DNA of 18,070 nucleotides from Firm-04 sp045600205. Its GTDB lineage: Bacteria > Bacillota > Clostridia > Oscillospirales > Ruminococcaceae. Every line of letters begins with the position of its first letter. Position 1 is the stretch's first letter. Below the pieces are notes generated by a model. That model was not told the origin of the DNA. It saw nothing but the letters and a program-made list of their open reading frames with translations, and did no database searches. Positions 1 through 6,430 of this stretch are shown piece by piece. A program made the translations under genes and the position numbers. The stretch is taken from NCBI GenBank assembly GCA_045600205.1, contig JAZRXM010000025.1, positions 1 to 18,070 on the forward strand. Reading direction: 5' to 3'.

Positions 1-41
1 ATAGATGAAAAAGCAGATAATGCGCACATTTCGATATATCG

Positions 42-93
42 TTATCAAGTATATTATCAATCTTATCAAGTACTTATCATGTTATATTATCAA
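42..93. repeat. Cluster of five TTATCAA/T heptamers
   Basis: Five copies of TTATCAA (one reads TTATCAT) begin at 42, 54, 63, 74 and 87, all in the same orientation and 9 to 13 bases apart, close to one helical turn. Such phasing is typical of sites bound cooperatively along one DNA face, but the tract is AT-rich and I do not recognise a specific regulator. It lies about 310 bases upstream of the promoter of the metallopeptidase-like gene. Confidence 0.5.
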
Positions 94-150
94 GCAATCT
101 ATCAGGAAACAATAATGACAGATTGATAGACTGATTTTTCATAAAAATAT

Positions 151-170
151 TTGTGCTATATGTAGCACAA
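151..170. promoter_or_regulatory. Perfect 8-bp-arm palindrome, possible operator
   Basis: TTGTGCTA (151-158) and TAGCACAA (163-170) are exact inverted copies around a 4-base centre, tatg. Twelve bases covering the right arm (ATGTAGCACAAT, 160-171) recur exactly at 255-266. The size and symmetry suit a dimeric repressor site, but no regulator is encoded nearby. Confidence 0.4.
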
Positions 171-188
171 TCTTTGAAATAACCAAAC

Positions 189-225
189 AGGGGACGCACG
201 ATTGAAATGCGTTTCCTATTTTATT
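189..225 (+). terminator. Possible rho-independent terminator of a gene left of the window
   Basis: Bases 189-198 pair with 208-217 as a 10-bp RNA stem including two G-U pairs, with a 9-base loop. The T-rich run TATTTTATT follows on the + strand. No gene end is visible in the window to the left, so the gene it would serve is unknown. The stem is not very GC-rich and the call is tentative. Confidence 0.4.
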
Positions 226-254
226 GCAATATGGTAAACGCCAGATGCCGTTGC

Positions 255-266
255 ATGTAGCACAAT
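255..266. repeat. Second copy of the 12-bp ATGTAGCACAAT repeat
   Basis: ATGTAGCACAAT at 255-266 is identical to 160-171 and lies 95 bases downstream in direct orientation. Here only the half-site is present; the other arm of the palindrome at 151-170 is missing. Confidence 0.45.
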
Positions 267-401
267 TCTTATTGAACAAATGAACTCTCACAATTGTGAA
301 CAAAAATGATAAAAAAATATATTATTATCATAGTATATATCAACTTTTGTTTATATATTTTCATATCATGACAAATGTTGAGCTTTTTCAGTTCAAAAAT
401 A

Positions 402-430
402 TTGACATTTATCGGAATCTGTATTATGAT
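402..430 (+). promoter_or_regulatory. Sigma-A-type promoter of the metallopeptidase-dockerin gene
   Basis: TTGACA (402-407) and TATGAT (425-430) are separated by exactly 17 bases. Transcription would start near 437, giving a leader of about 66 bases that carries a GGAGGT ribosome site (488-493), 9 bases before the ATG at 503. Confidence 0.75.
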
Positions 431-502
431 ATAAATACATTGATCGATTAATGTAAACAAATTTACTCATACATCACAATAATTTTTGGAGGTTATACAT
501 CT

Positions 503-2236
503 ATGCATCATTCAAAGAAAATTCTCTCTGCTGTCTTAGCAGCCTCTCTCTGCCTGTCTGCTACCTTTACAAACATCTCCACCATTTCGCAGAAGGCGAG
601 TGCCGCAACATCTGCTGGCACTAGTACAACACTATCAATTCCCGATGCAAATATCAAGATCTCGACAAAAATATTCAGCAATGGCAGTGGCGTATCTATT
701 CCGCTGACAGCTTCTGGCTGTACCACTTCTGGCGATTTCTATATTTGCAACAATACCGGTTCTCCTAGCATTTCCACTGATTGGGTTGCGAATCAGGATA
801 TGTTGCGCAAAAGAAATGTGACTTTCAGTGTTGAAATTTCTAACACACTGATCAGCAAACTCGGCGCAACGAATAACCCAGATATGATTACAAAATTGTT
901 TGATATTAAGTATACCGCTCGTTCTAAGAACGCATCAGGTTCGTATCGACAGACCGGAAGCCCTCGTACTGTCGAGAAATACACAGTCACCAAAATGCAT
1001 GAGTCGTATCAGACTCACAGCGGTTATACCAGATATAATCTCGTTGCAAATGTTGTTCCGTTTGGTACCGAATTGAAAGCGGATCTTGTTGTCAATCGTA
1101 GTTACTTGAGCACCAATGCAATCAAGGTTAATAAGAGCGGGGCAATCAGTACCGGTGACTTTGATCACGCTAAGAGTACTGTAACCTGCTCGAATGGTCA
1201 GAACATCGTTGTGGAATTTCCGTATAAAAAAGCCTCAATTAAAGTGGAGCTGTACGAAAACTGGTTGAGAACTGTGGCTCGTTTGGCAAGCAGCGCTTCT
1301 GATATCACCGGAATCAAATATGACAATATCTACATTGTTATCGACGATGAACAAACATCTTGCCCGCAGTGTGATCACTTCGCAATTTCTGAAGATGGAA
1401 TGAATGCAGTCGTCAGAGTTGACACTGGCACTACCTACAATTCAGTTATCCCTGCTATGAAAAACGGTCAACTCGATTGGGGGTTGATGCACGAAATTTC
1501 GCACTGCTTCTCTTTCACTGGTACTGAAAAGACCTTTGCACAGGGTTACAATTACAGCCTTGATGACGTTCACACCAATGTGCGTGGTATTGTCGCATTT
1601 CAGAACTGCTCTCAGCTGAGAAACATCTCCCTGATGTTAAATGGTAACAATGTTGGTACTTATACCAAGGCAATGACCAATGCTGCTAATCAGTGCAAGG
1701 GTAGTGTATTTTTTGATGCTCTTGGTGTTTTTGGCAAATATGTCAGCAAAAATGGTCAAACTGGTTGGAACAACCTCGAAAAATACTTCCTTGCAGAAGA
1801 TACCAACGGCGCACTGCTCATGAATAATATCGTCTGCGATGCAAGAACTGCAATGTATAATGGTGGTTACAACTACAACAGCCACAAGTTCAACTGCGAT
1901 GATGATTATCGTTTCATCAACAGTATGTATTACCTCTGCAAAACTGACTCCAGCTATGGCAAAGATCAGTTTACGAAATACATTAAAGAGATTGTTACTC
2001 CGAAAGTGTTTGTCAACTATCTGGATTTTTGTGATGGTGCCCTTGGGGAAGCAAGCATCAGCACTTTGAAGGGTGACTTGAACCTCGACAAAAAAATTAC
2101 TTCTGCTGACAAGACCCTGTTAAATCAGTATATGAACAATACGAAGGGCCTTCTGCCACAGGCCGTTGCAAATGCTGATATGAACGGCGATGGTTATGTT
2201 GACCAGACCGATGTCAATCTGCTGAGCAAGAAGTAA
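503..2236 (+). CDS. Secreted HEXXH metallopeptidase-like protein with C-terminal type I dockerin
   Basis: 577 residues. A signal peptide (basic start, hydrophobic stretch about 7-24, probable cleavage after ASA at residue 34) indicates export. The middle carries HEISH at 330-334, the zinc-binding HEXXH signature. About 20 residues further on, D355 in DDVHTN sits where M60/enhancin-type gluzincins have the third ligand glutamate (E-V-T-x-N), so an M60-like peptidase is a reasonable but unproven guess. Residues 524-577 form a type I dockerin with two calcium loops of D-x-N-x-D pattern (GDLNLDKKIT and ADMNGDGYVD); the last helix is short. The dockerin should bind a cohesin on a scaffold protein. 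The ATG is fixed by GGAGGT nine bases upstream and by the promoter. Codon use is visibly more AT-rich than in the 9550-14643 gene, which may point to separate ancestry. The gene is monocistronic, with a strong terminator. Fold and substrate are not established. Confidence 0.85.
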   Translation: MHHSKKILSAVLAASLCLSATFTNISTISQKASAATSAGTSTTLSIPDANIKISTKIFSNGSGVSIPLTASGCTTSGDFYICNNTGSPSISTDWVANQDMLRKRNVTFSVEISNTLISKLGATNNPDMITKLFDIKYTARSKNASGSYRQTGSPRTVEKYTVTKMHESYQTHSGYTRYNLVANVVPFGTELKADLVVNRSYLSTNAIKVNKSGAISTGDFDHAKSTVTCSNGQNIVVEFPYKKASIKVELYENWLRTVARLASSASDITGIKYDNIYIVIDDEQTSCPQCDHFAISEDGMNAVVRVDTGTTYNSVIPAMKNGQLDWGLMHEISHCFSFTGTEKTFAQGYNYSLDDVHTNVRGIVAFQNCSQLRNISLMLNGNNVGTYTKAMTNAANQCKGSVFFDALGVFGKYVSKNGQTGWNNLEKYFLAEDTNGALLMNNIVCDARTAMYNGGYNYNSHKFNCDDDYRFINSMYYLCKTDSSYGKDQFTKYIKEIVTPKVFVNYLDFCDGALGEASISTLKGDLNLDKKITSADKTLLNQYMNNTKGLLPQAVANADMNGDGYVDQTDVNLLSKK

Positions 2237-2259
2237 TATCTCACTTTCACTTCAATTGG

Positions 2260-2300
2260 AAATCCTCCGAACCTGATTAGTTCGGAGGATTTCTTTTCTT
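2260..2300 (+). terminator. Rho-independent terminator of the metallopeptidase-dockerin gene
   Basis: A perfect 13-bp stem, AAATCCTCCGAAC (2260-2272) with GTTCGGAGGATTT (2280-2292), has a 7-base loop and is followed by a T-rich run to 2300. It lies 24 bases after the TAA at 2234-2236. Confidence 0.9.
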
Positions 2301-2488
2301 CTGTACCGATACTTTGCAATGTCTGATACACTGATGTCAAGACTTGTGAAGTGCGAAACGGCGCTTTCCTGAGTGTGAAATAATCAAATAGCGGACAGCG
2401 CTTCAATACGAAACACCATCCGCTTTTTTCCATTATTCAGTTTGCTTTGTCAACAGGCTTTCCACCGTTTTACGGTTGATTTTGGTTA

Positions 2489-2507
2489 TCTACCAAGTTT
2501 CTACCAA
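2489..2507. repeat. Direct repeat TCTACCAA, two copies 11 bp apart
   Basis: TCTACCAA occurs at 2489-2496 and 2500-2507, and a partial copy, TCTACCG, at 2564-2570. The 11-base period is one helical turn. Closely spaced short direct repeats of this sort can be binding sites for a regulator or the arm sites of a recombinase; no recombinase gene is visible here. Confidence 0.45.
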
Positions 2508-2606
2508 AATTCAATAAATTTGCGTTTTTTTGGATTTCCCATTATATCGTGATTTTGAGATTTTCTACCGTCAAAAGTGCCAGTTTTTCGATGATTTAGC
2601 ATCACT

Positions 2607-2636
2607 TGACGATAAATGACGATAATTGACGATAAA
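2607..2636. repeat. TGACGATAAW tandem repeat, three copies with a 10-bp period
   Basis: TGACGATAAA (2607-2616), TGACGATAAT (2617-2626) and TGACGATAAA (2627-2636) are contiguous and differ at only one base. The 10-bp period would put the copies on one DNA face. The function is unknown; an iterated protein-binding site is the simplest guess. Confidence 0.75.
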
Positions 2637-2738
2637 ATAGCGACACTATACCATATTCCATTGGTTCTCACAATCTTGGCAATTGAATTTTAACCATTTA
2701 TCTCCACTATCGCCCAATATATTACGTGCGTTTAGGAA

Positions 2739-2764
2739 ATATCGGACAAACTGCTTTCCGATAT
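2739..2764 (-). terminator. Hairpin downstream of the DUF285-dockerin gene, weak terminator candidate
   Basis: ATATCGGA (2739-2746) and TCCGATAT (2757-2764) are perfect inverted copies around a 10-base loop. On the minus strand the hairpin lies about 55 bases after the stop codon at 2818 and is followed only by TTTCC rather than a clear T-run. It may terminate poorly or simply protect the 3' end of the transcript. Confidence 0.35.
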
Positions 2765-2817
2765 GCAGGATTCTCCCGAAATGAGCCCAATACTGAATAT
2801 TTGATGCATCCTTCCTG

Positions 2818-5400
2818 TCATACGGAAACATTTGAGAGAACATCTGCCCAATCCGCTTCGCCATAGAGCAGCGTGGTCGCATAATAGCGCAGCACAAATG
2901 TCGCATCCAGAGTGTCCACGGTACCGTTGCCGTCCACATCGGCGGATGTCGTCTGACTGGGCGTAAAGGTGGATGCCTTTTCTAAGATGGCAGTCGCGGC
3001 GTATTCCATCAGGATCGCAGTTGCGTCCAGATCATCGACCTTTGCATCATAATTGACATCGCCCTGCATCGGATTTTTTCGCTTGGTATCGGAACTCAGG
3101 TCGCCTTTTTTGACATAGCGGTTATAATCCGTTTTGGTACAGTAGATCTTTTTGAGCGGACACGATGTAAACATCGTCTCCATATTCGTGACATTGCTTA
3201 AATCAAATCCGCTGACATCCAGCACAGTCAATGCATTACAACAATTAAACATAGCACTCATATCCGTGACGTTGCCCGTATCAAAACTGCTGACATCCAA
3301 CGATTTCAATACTTTGCAGCCCGCGAACATCGAGCGCATATTCGTGACATTGTGCGTGTCAAACCCGCTGATATCCAGAGTTTTCAATGTTTCGCAAAAG
3401 CTGAACATATTATACATATCCGTAACGCTGCCCGTATCAAAGCCGCTGAGGTCCAATGCGGTCAATGCCTTACAACAGTAGAACATCCCCCTCATATTCG
3501 TCACGCTGCCGGTATCAAAGCCACTGATGTCCAGAGATTTCAATTTATCACAATAGTAGAACATCTCTCTCATATCCGTAACATTGCTTGTATCAAAAGT
3601 GCTGAGATCCAGCGTGGTCAATCTGCACCCGCTAAACATCATCCTCATATCTTTGACGTTGCCGGTATCAAACCCGCTGACATCCAGAGATTTCAATGCT
3701 TCACAACTCTGGAACATCGCACACATACTCGTGACATTGTGCGTATCAAATCCACTGACGTCCAATGCGGTCAATGCTTCGCTGCCGCTGAACATATTCC
3801 CCATATTCTTGACGCTGCCGGTATCAAATCCGCTGACGTCCAATGCGGTCAACCCATCGCAGCCGCAGAACATACTATTCATATTCGTAGCACTGTGCGT
3901 ATCAAATCCGCTGACATCCAGTTCCGTCAATAGCGTGCAAGCAAAAAACATACTGCTCATATCCGTAACATTGCCGGTGTCAAACCCGCTGACATCCAAC
4001 ACAGGCAATTTCTGACACCGCGCAAACATCTCGCTCATGTTCTTGGCACTGCTTGTATCAAAATTGCTGACATCCAGAGATTTCAATACTATGCACTCGT
4101 TGAATAACCCGCTCATATTCGTCACGCTGCTTGTATCAAAATGACTGACATCCAACGCAGTCAATTTCTGACACCACGCAAACATCTCGCTCATGTTCTT
4201 GACACTGCCTGTATCAAAATGACTGACATCCAAAGTGGTCAATCCTGCGCAGTCGTAGAACATCCGGCTCATATCCGTGACGCTGCTTGTATCAAAATTG
4301 CTGACATCCAGAGATTTCAATGCTTTGCAGTCGTAGAATAACCCGCTCATATTCGTGACACTGCCTGTATTCCATACGCCGATGTTCAGCTTGGTCAATG
4401 CCGTACAGCCATAGAACATCTGGCTCATATTCGTGACGCTGCCTGTATCCAATGCGCTGACATCCAGCGTGGTCAATGCAGTGCAATTCTGAAACATCGC
4501 GCTCATATTCGTGACATTGCTTGTATCCATAGTGCTGACATTCAACTCGGTCAGTTTACTGCACTCGCTAAACATACCACATATGACTGTGACATTGCTC
4601 GTATCGAAACTGCTGACATTCAACTTGGTCAATGACGTACAGCCATAGAACATCTGGCTCATATTCGTCACGTTGCTCGTATCGAAACTGCTGACATTCA
4701 GCTTGGTCAATGACGAGCAACCGAAGAACATATAGTGCATATCCGTCACGCTGCCCGTATCAAATCCGCTGACATCCAACGCAGTCAATTTCGTACACCT
4801 CGCAAACATATAACTCATACCGGTAACGTTGCCCGTATCAAATCCGCTGACGTCCAACGTGGTCAATTTCCGGCACAAATCAAACATTTCATTCATTTTT
4901 GTGACGTTGCCGGTATCAAATCCGCTGATATTCAGCTTGGTCAGCTCCTTGCAATTATTAAACATCGCACTCATATTCGTGACGCTGCCGGTATCCAGCG
5001 CAGAACAGTCGATCTCGGTCAGTTCTACCCTGTTTCGAAACAGCCCGGAACAGTCGGCAGGTGCAATGACCTTTCCGCCATTCTCCGCATAGACATACAG
5101 CGTCTTGCTGTCCGCATCAAATGCGGCTTGTACCGTTTCTGCGTCATTCAGCGGAATCACGGTATCCAGCGCAGGCTTTTTCGTCACAAAGCGGACAATG
5201 GTTGCGCTCGTATCATTCATCGCAGCCTGAAAATCAGAACGATTCATTGCATTCGGAGACTCTGCGGGTTCGTCTGACGCAAGCGCAGCCGCATAGGATG
5301 AAACCGTTGCAGCCTGTGCGGCAAAAACGGTTACGGGTACTGCATTTGCAAGAAGCATCAGCGCAGAGATGATCGCCAGCGTTTTTGTATATGCTTTCAT
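2818..5400 (-). CDS. Secreted DUF285 (BspA-type) repeat protein with C-terminal dockerin
   Basis: About 860 residues. The chosen start is the ATG at 5400, preceded by AGGAGG (5407-5412) at 6 bases and followed by a signal peptide (MKAYTKTLAI, hydrophobic core, TVFA-AQA cleavage near residue 27). The reading frame is open for a further 273 bases upstream, but that stretch is a fossil of another gene and holds the promoter. From about residue 138 to 750 run 24 tandem DUF285 units of 26 residues, consensus F-D-T-G-x-V-T-x-M-x-x-M-F-x-x-C-x-x-L-x-x-L-D-V-S-G, a leucine-rich-repeat-like solenoid common in surface-binding proteins. Unit 16 lacks the cysteine (SGS) and unit 18 is one residue short. 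The C-terminus, from about residue 780, is a type I dockerin with two calcium loops (GDVNYDAKVDDLD and ADVDGNGTVDTLD), each followed by Ala-Thr. It probably docks to a cohesin scaffold and displays an adhesin or binding module; the ligand is unknown. Confidence 0.9.
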   Translation of the reverse strand: MKAYTKTLAIISALMLLANAVPVTVFAAQAATVSSYAAALASDEPAESPNAMNRSDFQAAMNDTSATIVRFVTKKPALDTVIPLNDAETVQAAFDADSKTLYVYAENGGKVIAPADCSGLFRNRVELTEIDCSALDTGSVTNMSAMFNNCKELTKLNISGFDTGNVTKMNEMFDLCRKLTTLDVSGFDTGNVTGMSYMFARCTKLTALDVSGFDTGSVTDMHYMFFGCSSLTKLNVSSFDTSNVTNMSQMFYGCTSLTKLNVSSFDTSNVTVICGMFSECSKLTELNVSTMDTSNVTNMSAMFQNCTALTTLDVSALDTGSVTNMSQMFYGCTALTKLNIGVWNTGSVTNMSGLFYDCKALKSLDVSNFDTSSVTDMSRMFYDCAGLTTLDVSHFDTGSVKNMSEMFAWCQKLTALDVSHFDTSSVTNMSGLFNECIVLKSLDVSNFDTSSAKNMSEMFARCQKLPVLDVSGFDTGNVTDMSSMFFACTLLTELDVSGFDTHSATNMNSMFCGCDGLTALDVSGFDTGSVKNMGNMFSGSEALTALDVSGFDTHNVTSMCAMFQSCEALKSLDVSGFDTGNVKDMRMMFSGCRLTTLDLSTFDTSNVTDMREMFYYCDKLKSLDISGFDTGSVTNMRGMFYCCKALTALDLSGFDTGSVTDMYNMFSFCETLKTLDISGFDTHNVTNMRSMFAGCKVLKSLDVSSFDTGNVTDMSAMFNCCNALTVLDVSGFDLSNVTNMETMFTSCPLKKIYCTKTDYNRYVKKGDLSSDTKRKNPMQGDVNYDAKVDDLDATAILMEYAATAILEKASTFTPSQTTSADVDGNGTVDTLDATFVLRYYATTLLYGEADWADVLSNVSV
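3151..4989 (-). repeat. DNA-level 78-bp tandem repeat array (24 units) inside the DUF285 gene
   Basis: The 26-residue protein units correspond to 78-bp DNA units; for example, equivalent motifs begin at 3259, 3337 and 3415. Many units stay close at nucleotide level (the + strand repeatedly reads TATCAAA, then GCTGACATCCA). This makes unit gain or loss by recombination, and assembly error from short reads, plausible. Confidence 0.85.
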
Positions 5401-5439
5401 TAGAAACCTCCTGTCAGTATTTGATATTTGATTAGTGCA

Positions 5440-5468
5440 ATTATAGCACAAAATCGTCTGAAAGTCCA
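5440..5468 (-). promoter_or_regulatory. Extended -10 promoter of the DUF285-dockerin gene
   Basis: On the minus strand TGGACT (5463-5468) and TATAAT (5440-5445) are 17 bases apart, and the -10 is preceded by TGC, giving TGTGCTATAAT. Transcription would start near 5433, about 33 bases before the ATG. The -35 box falls on the last recognisable codons of the LxxG fossil, so the promoter partly uses remnant coding DNA. Confidence 0.75.
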
Positions 5469-5640
5469 GTGCTTGATTGATTCCGTTTGTCTGATCGCGC
5501 AGCTTTCCGATTCCGTCGGCAAGCTCTTTCGAACCGTCCGATAGGATCTCTGTGCCGTCATACAATGCAGATATGCCGTTTTCCAGATCATCCGCGCCCG
5601 ATTTCAGTTGCTGGCTGCCGCTCGTCAGAGCAGATGCGAC
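5461..5640 (-). pseudogene. Fragment of an LxxG-heptad (YhgE/Pip-like) membrane protein
   Basis: Minus-strand translation of 5640 to 5461 gives about 60 residues of heptads with L-x-x-G spacing (LTSGSQQLKSGADDLENG, then LYDGTEILSDGSKELADG). This pattern is typical of the large extracytoplasmic region of YhgE/Pip and related exporter-like proteins (X-X-X-Leu-X-X-Gly heptads). Neither membrane segments nor a start remain: upstream there is an in-frame TGA inside the terminator of the next gene, and downstream the similarity stops at about 5461. It is open and in frame with the DUF285 gene's signal peptide but is not expected to be translated, because the promoter of that gene lies at its 3' end. 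Confidence 0.65.
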
Positions 5641-5651
5641 TTTATCTATAA

Positions 5652-5692
5652 AAAAGACTCCGTAGACGATTCAAAAATCTACGGAGTCTTTT
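5652..5692 (-). terminator. Rho-independent terminator of the zinc-ribbon membrane protein gene
   Basis: A perfect 15-bp inverted repeat (5652-5666 with 5678-5692, arms AAAAGACTCCGTAGA) surrounds an 11-base loop. It lies 30 bases beyond the stop of the 5723-6151 gene. On the minus strand the stem is followed by TTTTTATA. The arms have T/A tracts on both sides, so it could act in both directions. Confidence 0.9.
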
Positions 5693-5722
5693 GCTTTTGT
5701 TGTGGTGCGCGGTCAACTGATA

Positions 5723-6151
5723 TCAGAACAGTTTTTTACCGCATGCGTGACAATGATGATTAGTGGGTCGTCCCAGTAATCTATCGCAGAACGGACAGAA
5801 AAACCCGTGCCTGATAAATCCGGTGTATATAAATACGCAGAAGCCGCCAACGAAAAGCAGCACGGCAATGATTGTCAGGATGATGCTGCCGCGAACAAGC
5901 AAAATCACGGAAAGCGGTAAAAGAATCAATAACCAGACCAACAAGGAACCAACGGCTAGTTTGTAAGATTTCGTAAAGCCTTTCAGAATCGCCTGATCTC
6001 TGTCACGTTCTTCTTTTTGCGCCTGCTTGATTTTTTCATGAACCATTTCCGCCGTTTCCGGCACTGCGTCATCAACAAGCTGTTCATTACAGTACGGGCA
6101 TCTGTCGTACTCGTTTTCGAGGGTTTCTCCACATTTTGTACATACTTGCAT
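5723..6151 (-). CDS. Small double zinc-ribbon membrane protein
   Basis: 142 residues from the ATG at 6151, chosen because AAGGAG (6159-6164) lies 7 bases upstream; a longer start at 6178 would bury that site. An N-terminal zinc ribbon has C4-x2-C7 and C18-x2-C21. A charged, probably helical stretch follows (about 34-58, rich in K, E, Q and D), then two adjacent membrane segments (about 66-86 and 89-110), and a second C-terminal ribbon with C119-x2-C122 and C134-x2-C137 (FFCPFCD and HCHACGKK). Both ribbons are predicted on the same, probably cytoplasmic, side of the membrane. Such proteins are common in Firmicutes and mostly uncharacterised; no enzyme activity is suggested. It has its own promoter-like site and a strong terminator, so it appears to be a single-gene unit. 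Confidence 0.8.
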   Translation of the reverse strand: MQVCTKCGETLENEYDRCPYCNEQLVDDAVPETAEMVHEKIKQAQKEERDRDQAILKGFTKSYKLAVGSLLVWLLILLPLSVILLVRGSIILTIIAVLLFVGGFCVFIYTGFIRHGFFCPFCDRLLGRPTNHHCHACGKKLF

Positions 6152-6180
6152 ATTACTTCTCCTTTTGCGTCTTTCCAAAA

Positions 6181-6200
6181 TGTACTGCGATTTCAGTACA
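6181..6200. promoter_or_regulatory. Palindrome TGTACTG-N6-CAGTACA in the zinc-ribbon gene leader
   Basis: TGTACTG (6181-6187) and CAGTACA (6194-6200) are exact inverted copies with a 6-base centre. The site lies between the candidate promoter (6215-6243) and the ribosome site of the minus-strand gene. It could be a repressor operator just past the transcription start or a short leader hairpin. No regulator was identified. Confidence 0.45.
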
Positions 6201-6214
6201 TTGTTGATGTATCA

Positions 6215-6243
6215 ATCATACAATAAAACGGCTGAGAATGCAA
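6215..6243 (-). promoter_or_regulatory. Candidate promoter of the zinc-ribbon membrane protein gene
   Basis: On the minus strand TTGCAT (6238-6243) and TATGAT (6215-6220) are 17 bases apart. The -10 is good, the -35 weak. Transcription would start near 6208, about 57 bases before the ATG at 6151. Confidence 0.45.
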
Positions 6244-6430
6244 TCCTGCTGAGAATCAGTCAGAAATTATATTTGCGAGATATCAGTCGTTTTCTTCTGA
6301 TTGCTCCCGATTTCTTCCATATTCTCATCATTGCGCAAAATAAGCCTGTTTTCGCAAATTCTCTTGAAAGCAACGTGGATACGCGGAAAATTTCATGAAA
6401 ATAATTGAAATGTGCTTATTCTCATTTGAA

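Larger units (their letters stand above)
2303..2817. other. Gene-free region with short repeats and possible coding remnants
   Basis: No convincing gene is present in these 515 bases between the convergent ends of two dockerin genes. The region holds a TCTACCAA pair, a TGACGATAAW triple repeat and an 8-bp hairpin, listed separately. On the minus strand, the frame read from about 2812 to the TAG at 2648-2646 gives peptide-like sequence ending in a CQDC-type cysteine pair (FNCQDCENQWN). It has no start codon or ribosome site of its own and may be the decayed tail of a lost gene. No family was recognised. Confidence 0.5.

Noticed and set aside
151..170. TTGTGCTATAT considered as another extended -10 promoter.
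   Set aside because: There is no -35 match 16-18 bases upstream, and the sequence is better explained as one arm of the palindrome.
269..460. 63-codon minus-strand frame in the left intergenic region.
   Set aside because: It overlaps the promoter at 402-430, is AT-rich low-complexity, and has no ribosome site.
3151..4989. Regular 78-bp repeats considered as a CRISPR-like array.
   Set aside because: The repeats are translated throughout in one frame as DUF285 units, with no unique spacers and no cas genes.
3152..5277. Several plus-strand frames opposite the DUF285 array (for example 3352-3933 and 4735-5277).
   Set aside because: They are mirror images of the repeat codons; their peptides are periodic for the same reason and have no start signals.
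5401..5565. Longer start (ATG at 5565) for the DUF285-dockerin gene.
   Set aside because: It would put a signal peptide 56 residues inside the protein. The AGGAGG at 5407-5412 and the promoter at 5440-5468 support the ATG at 5400.
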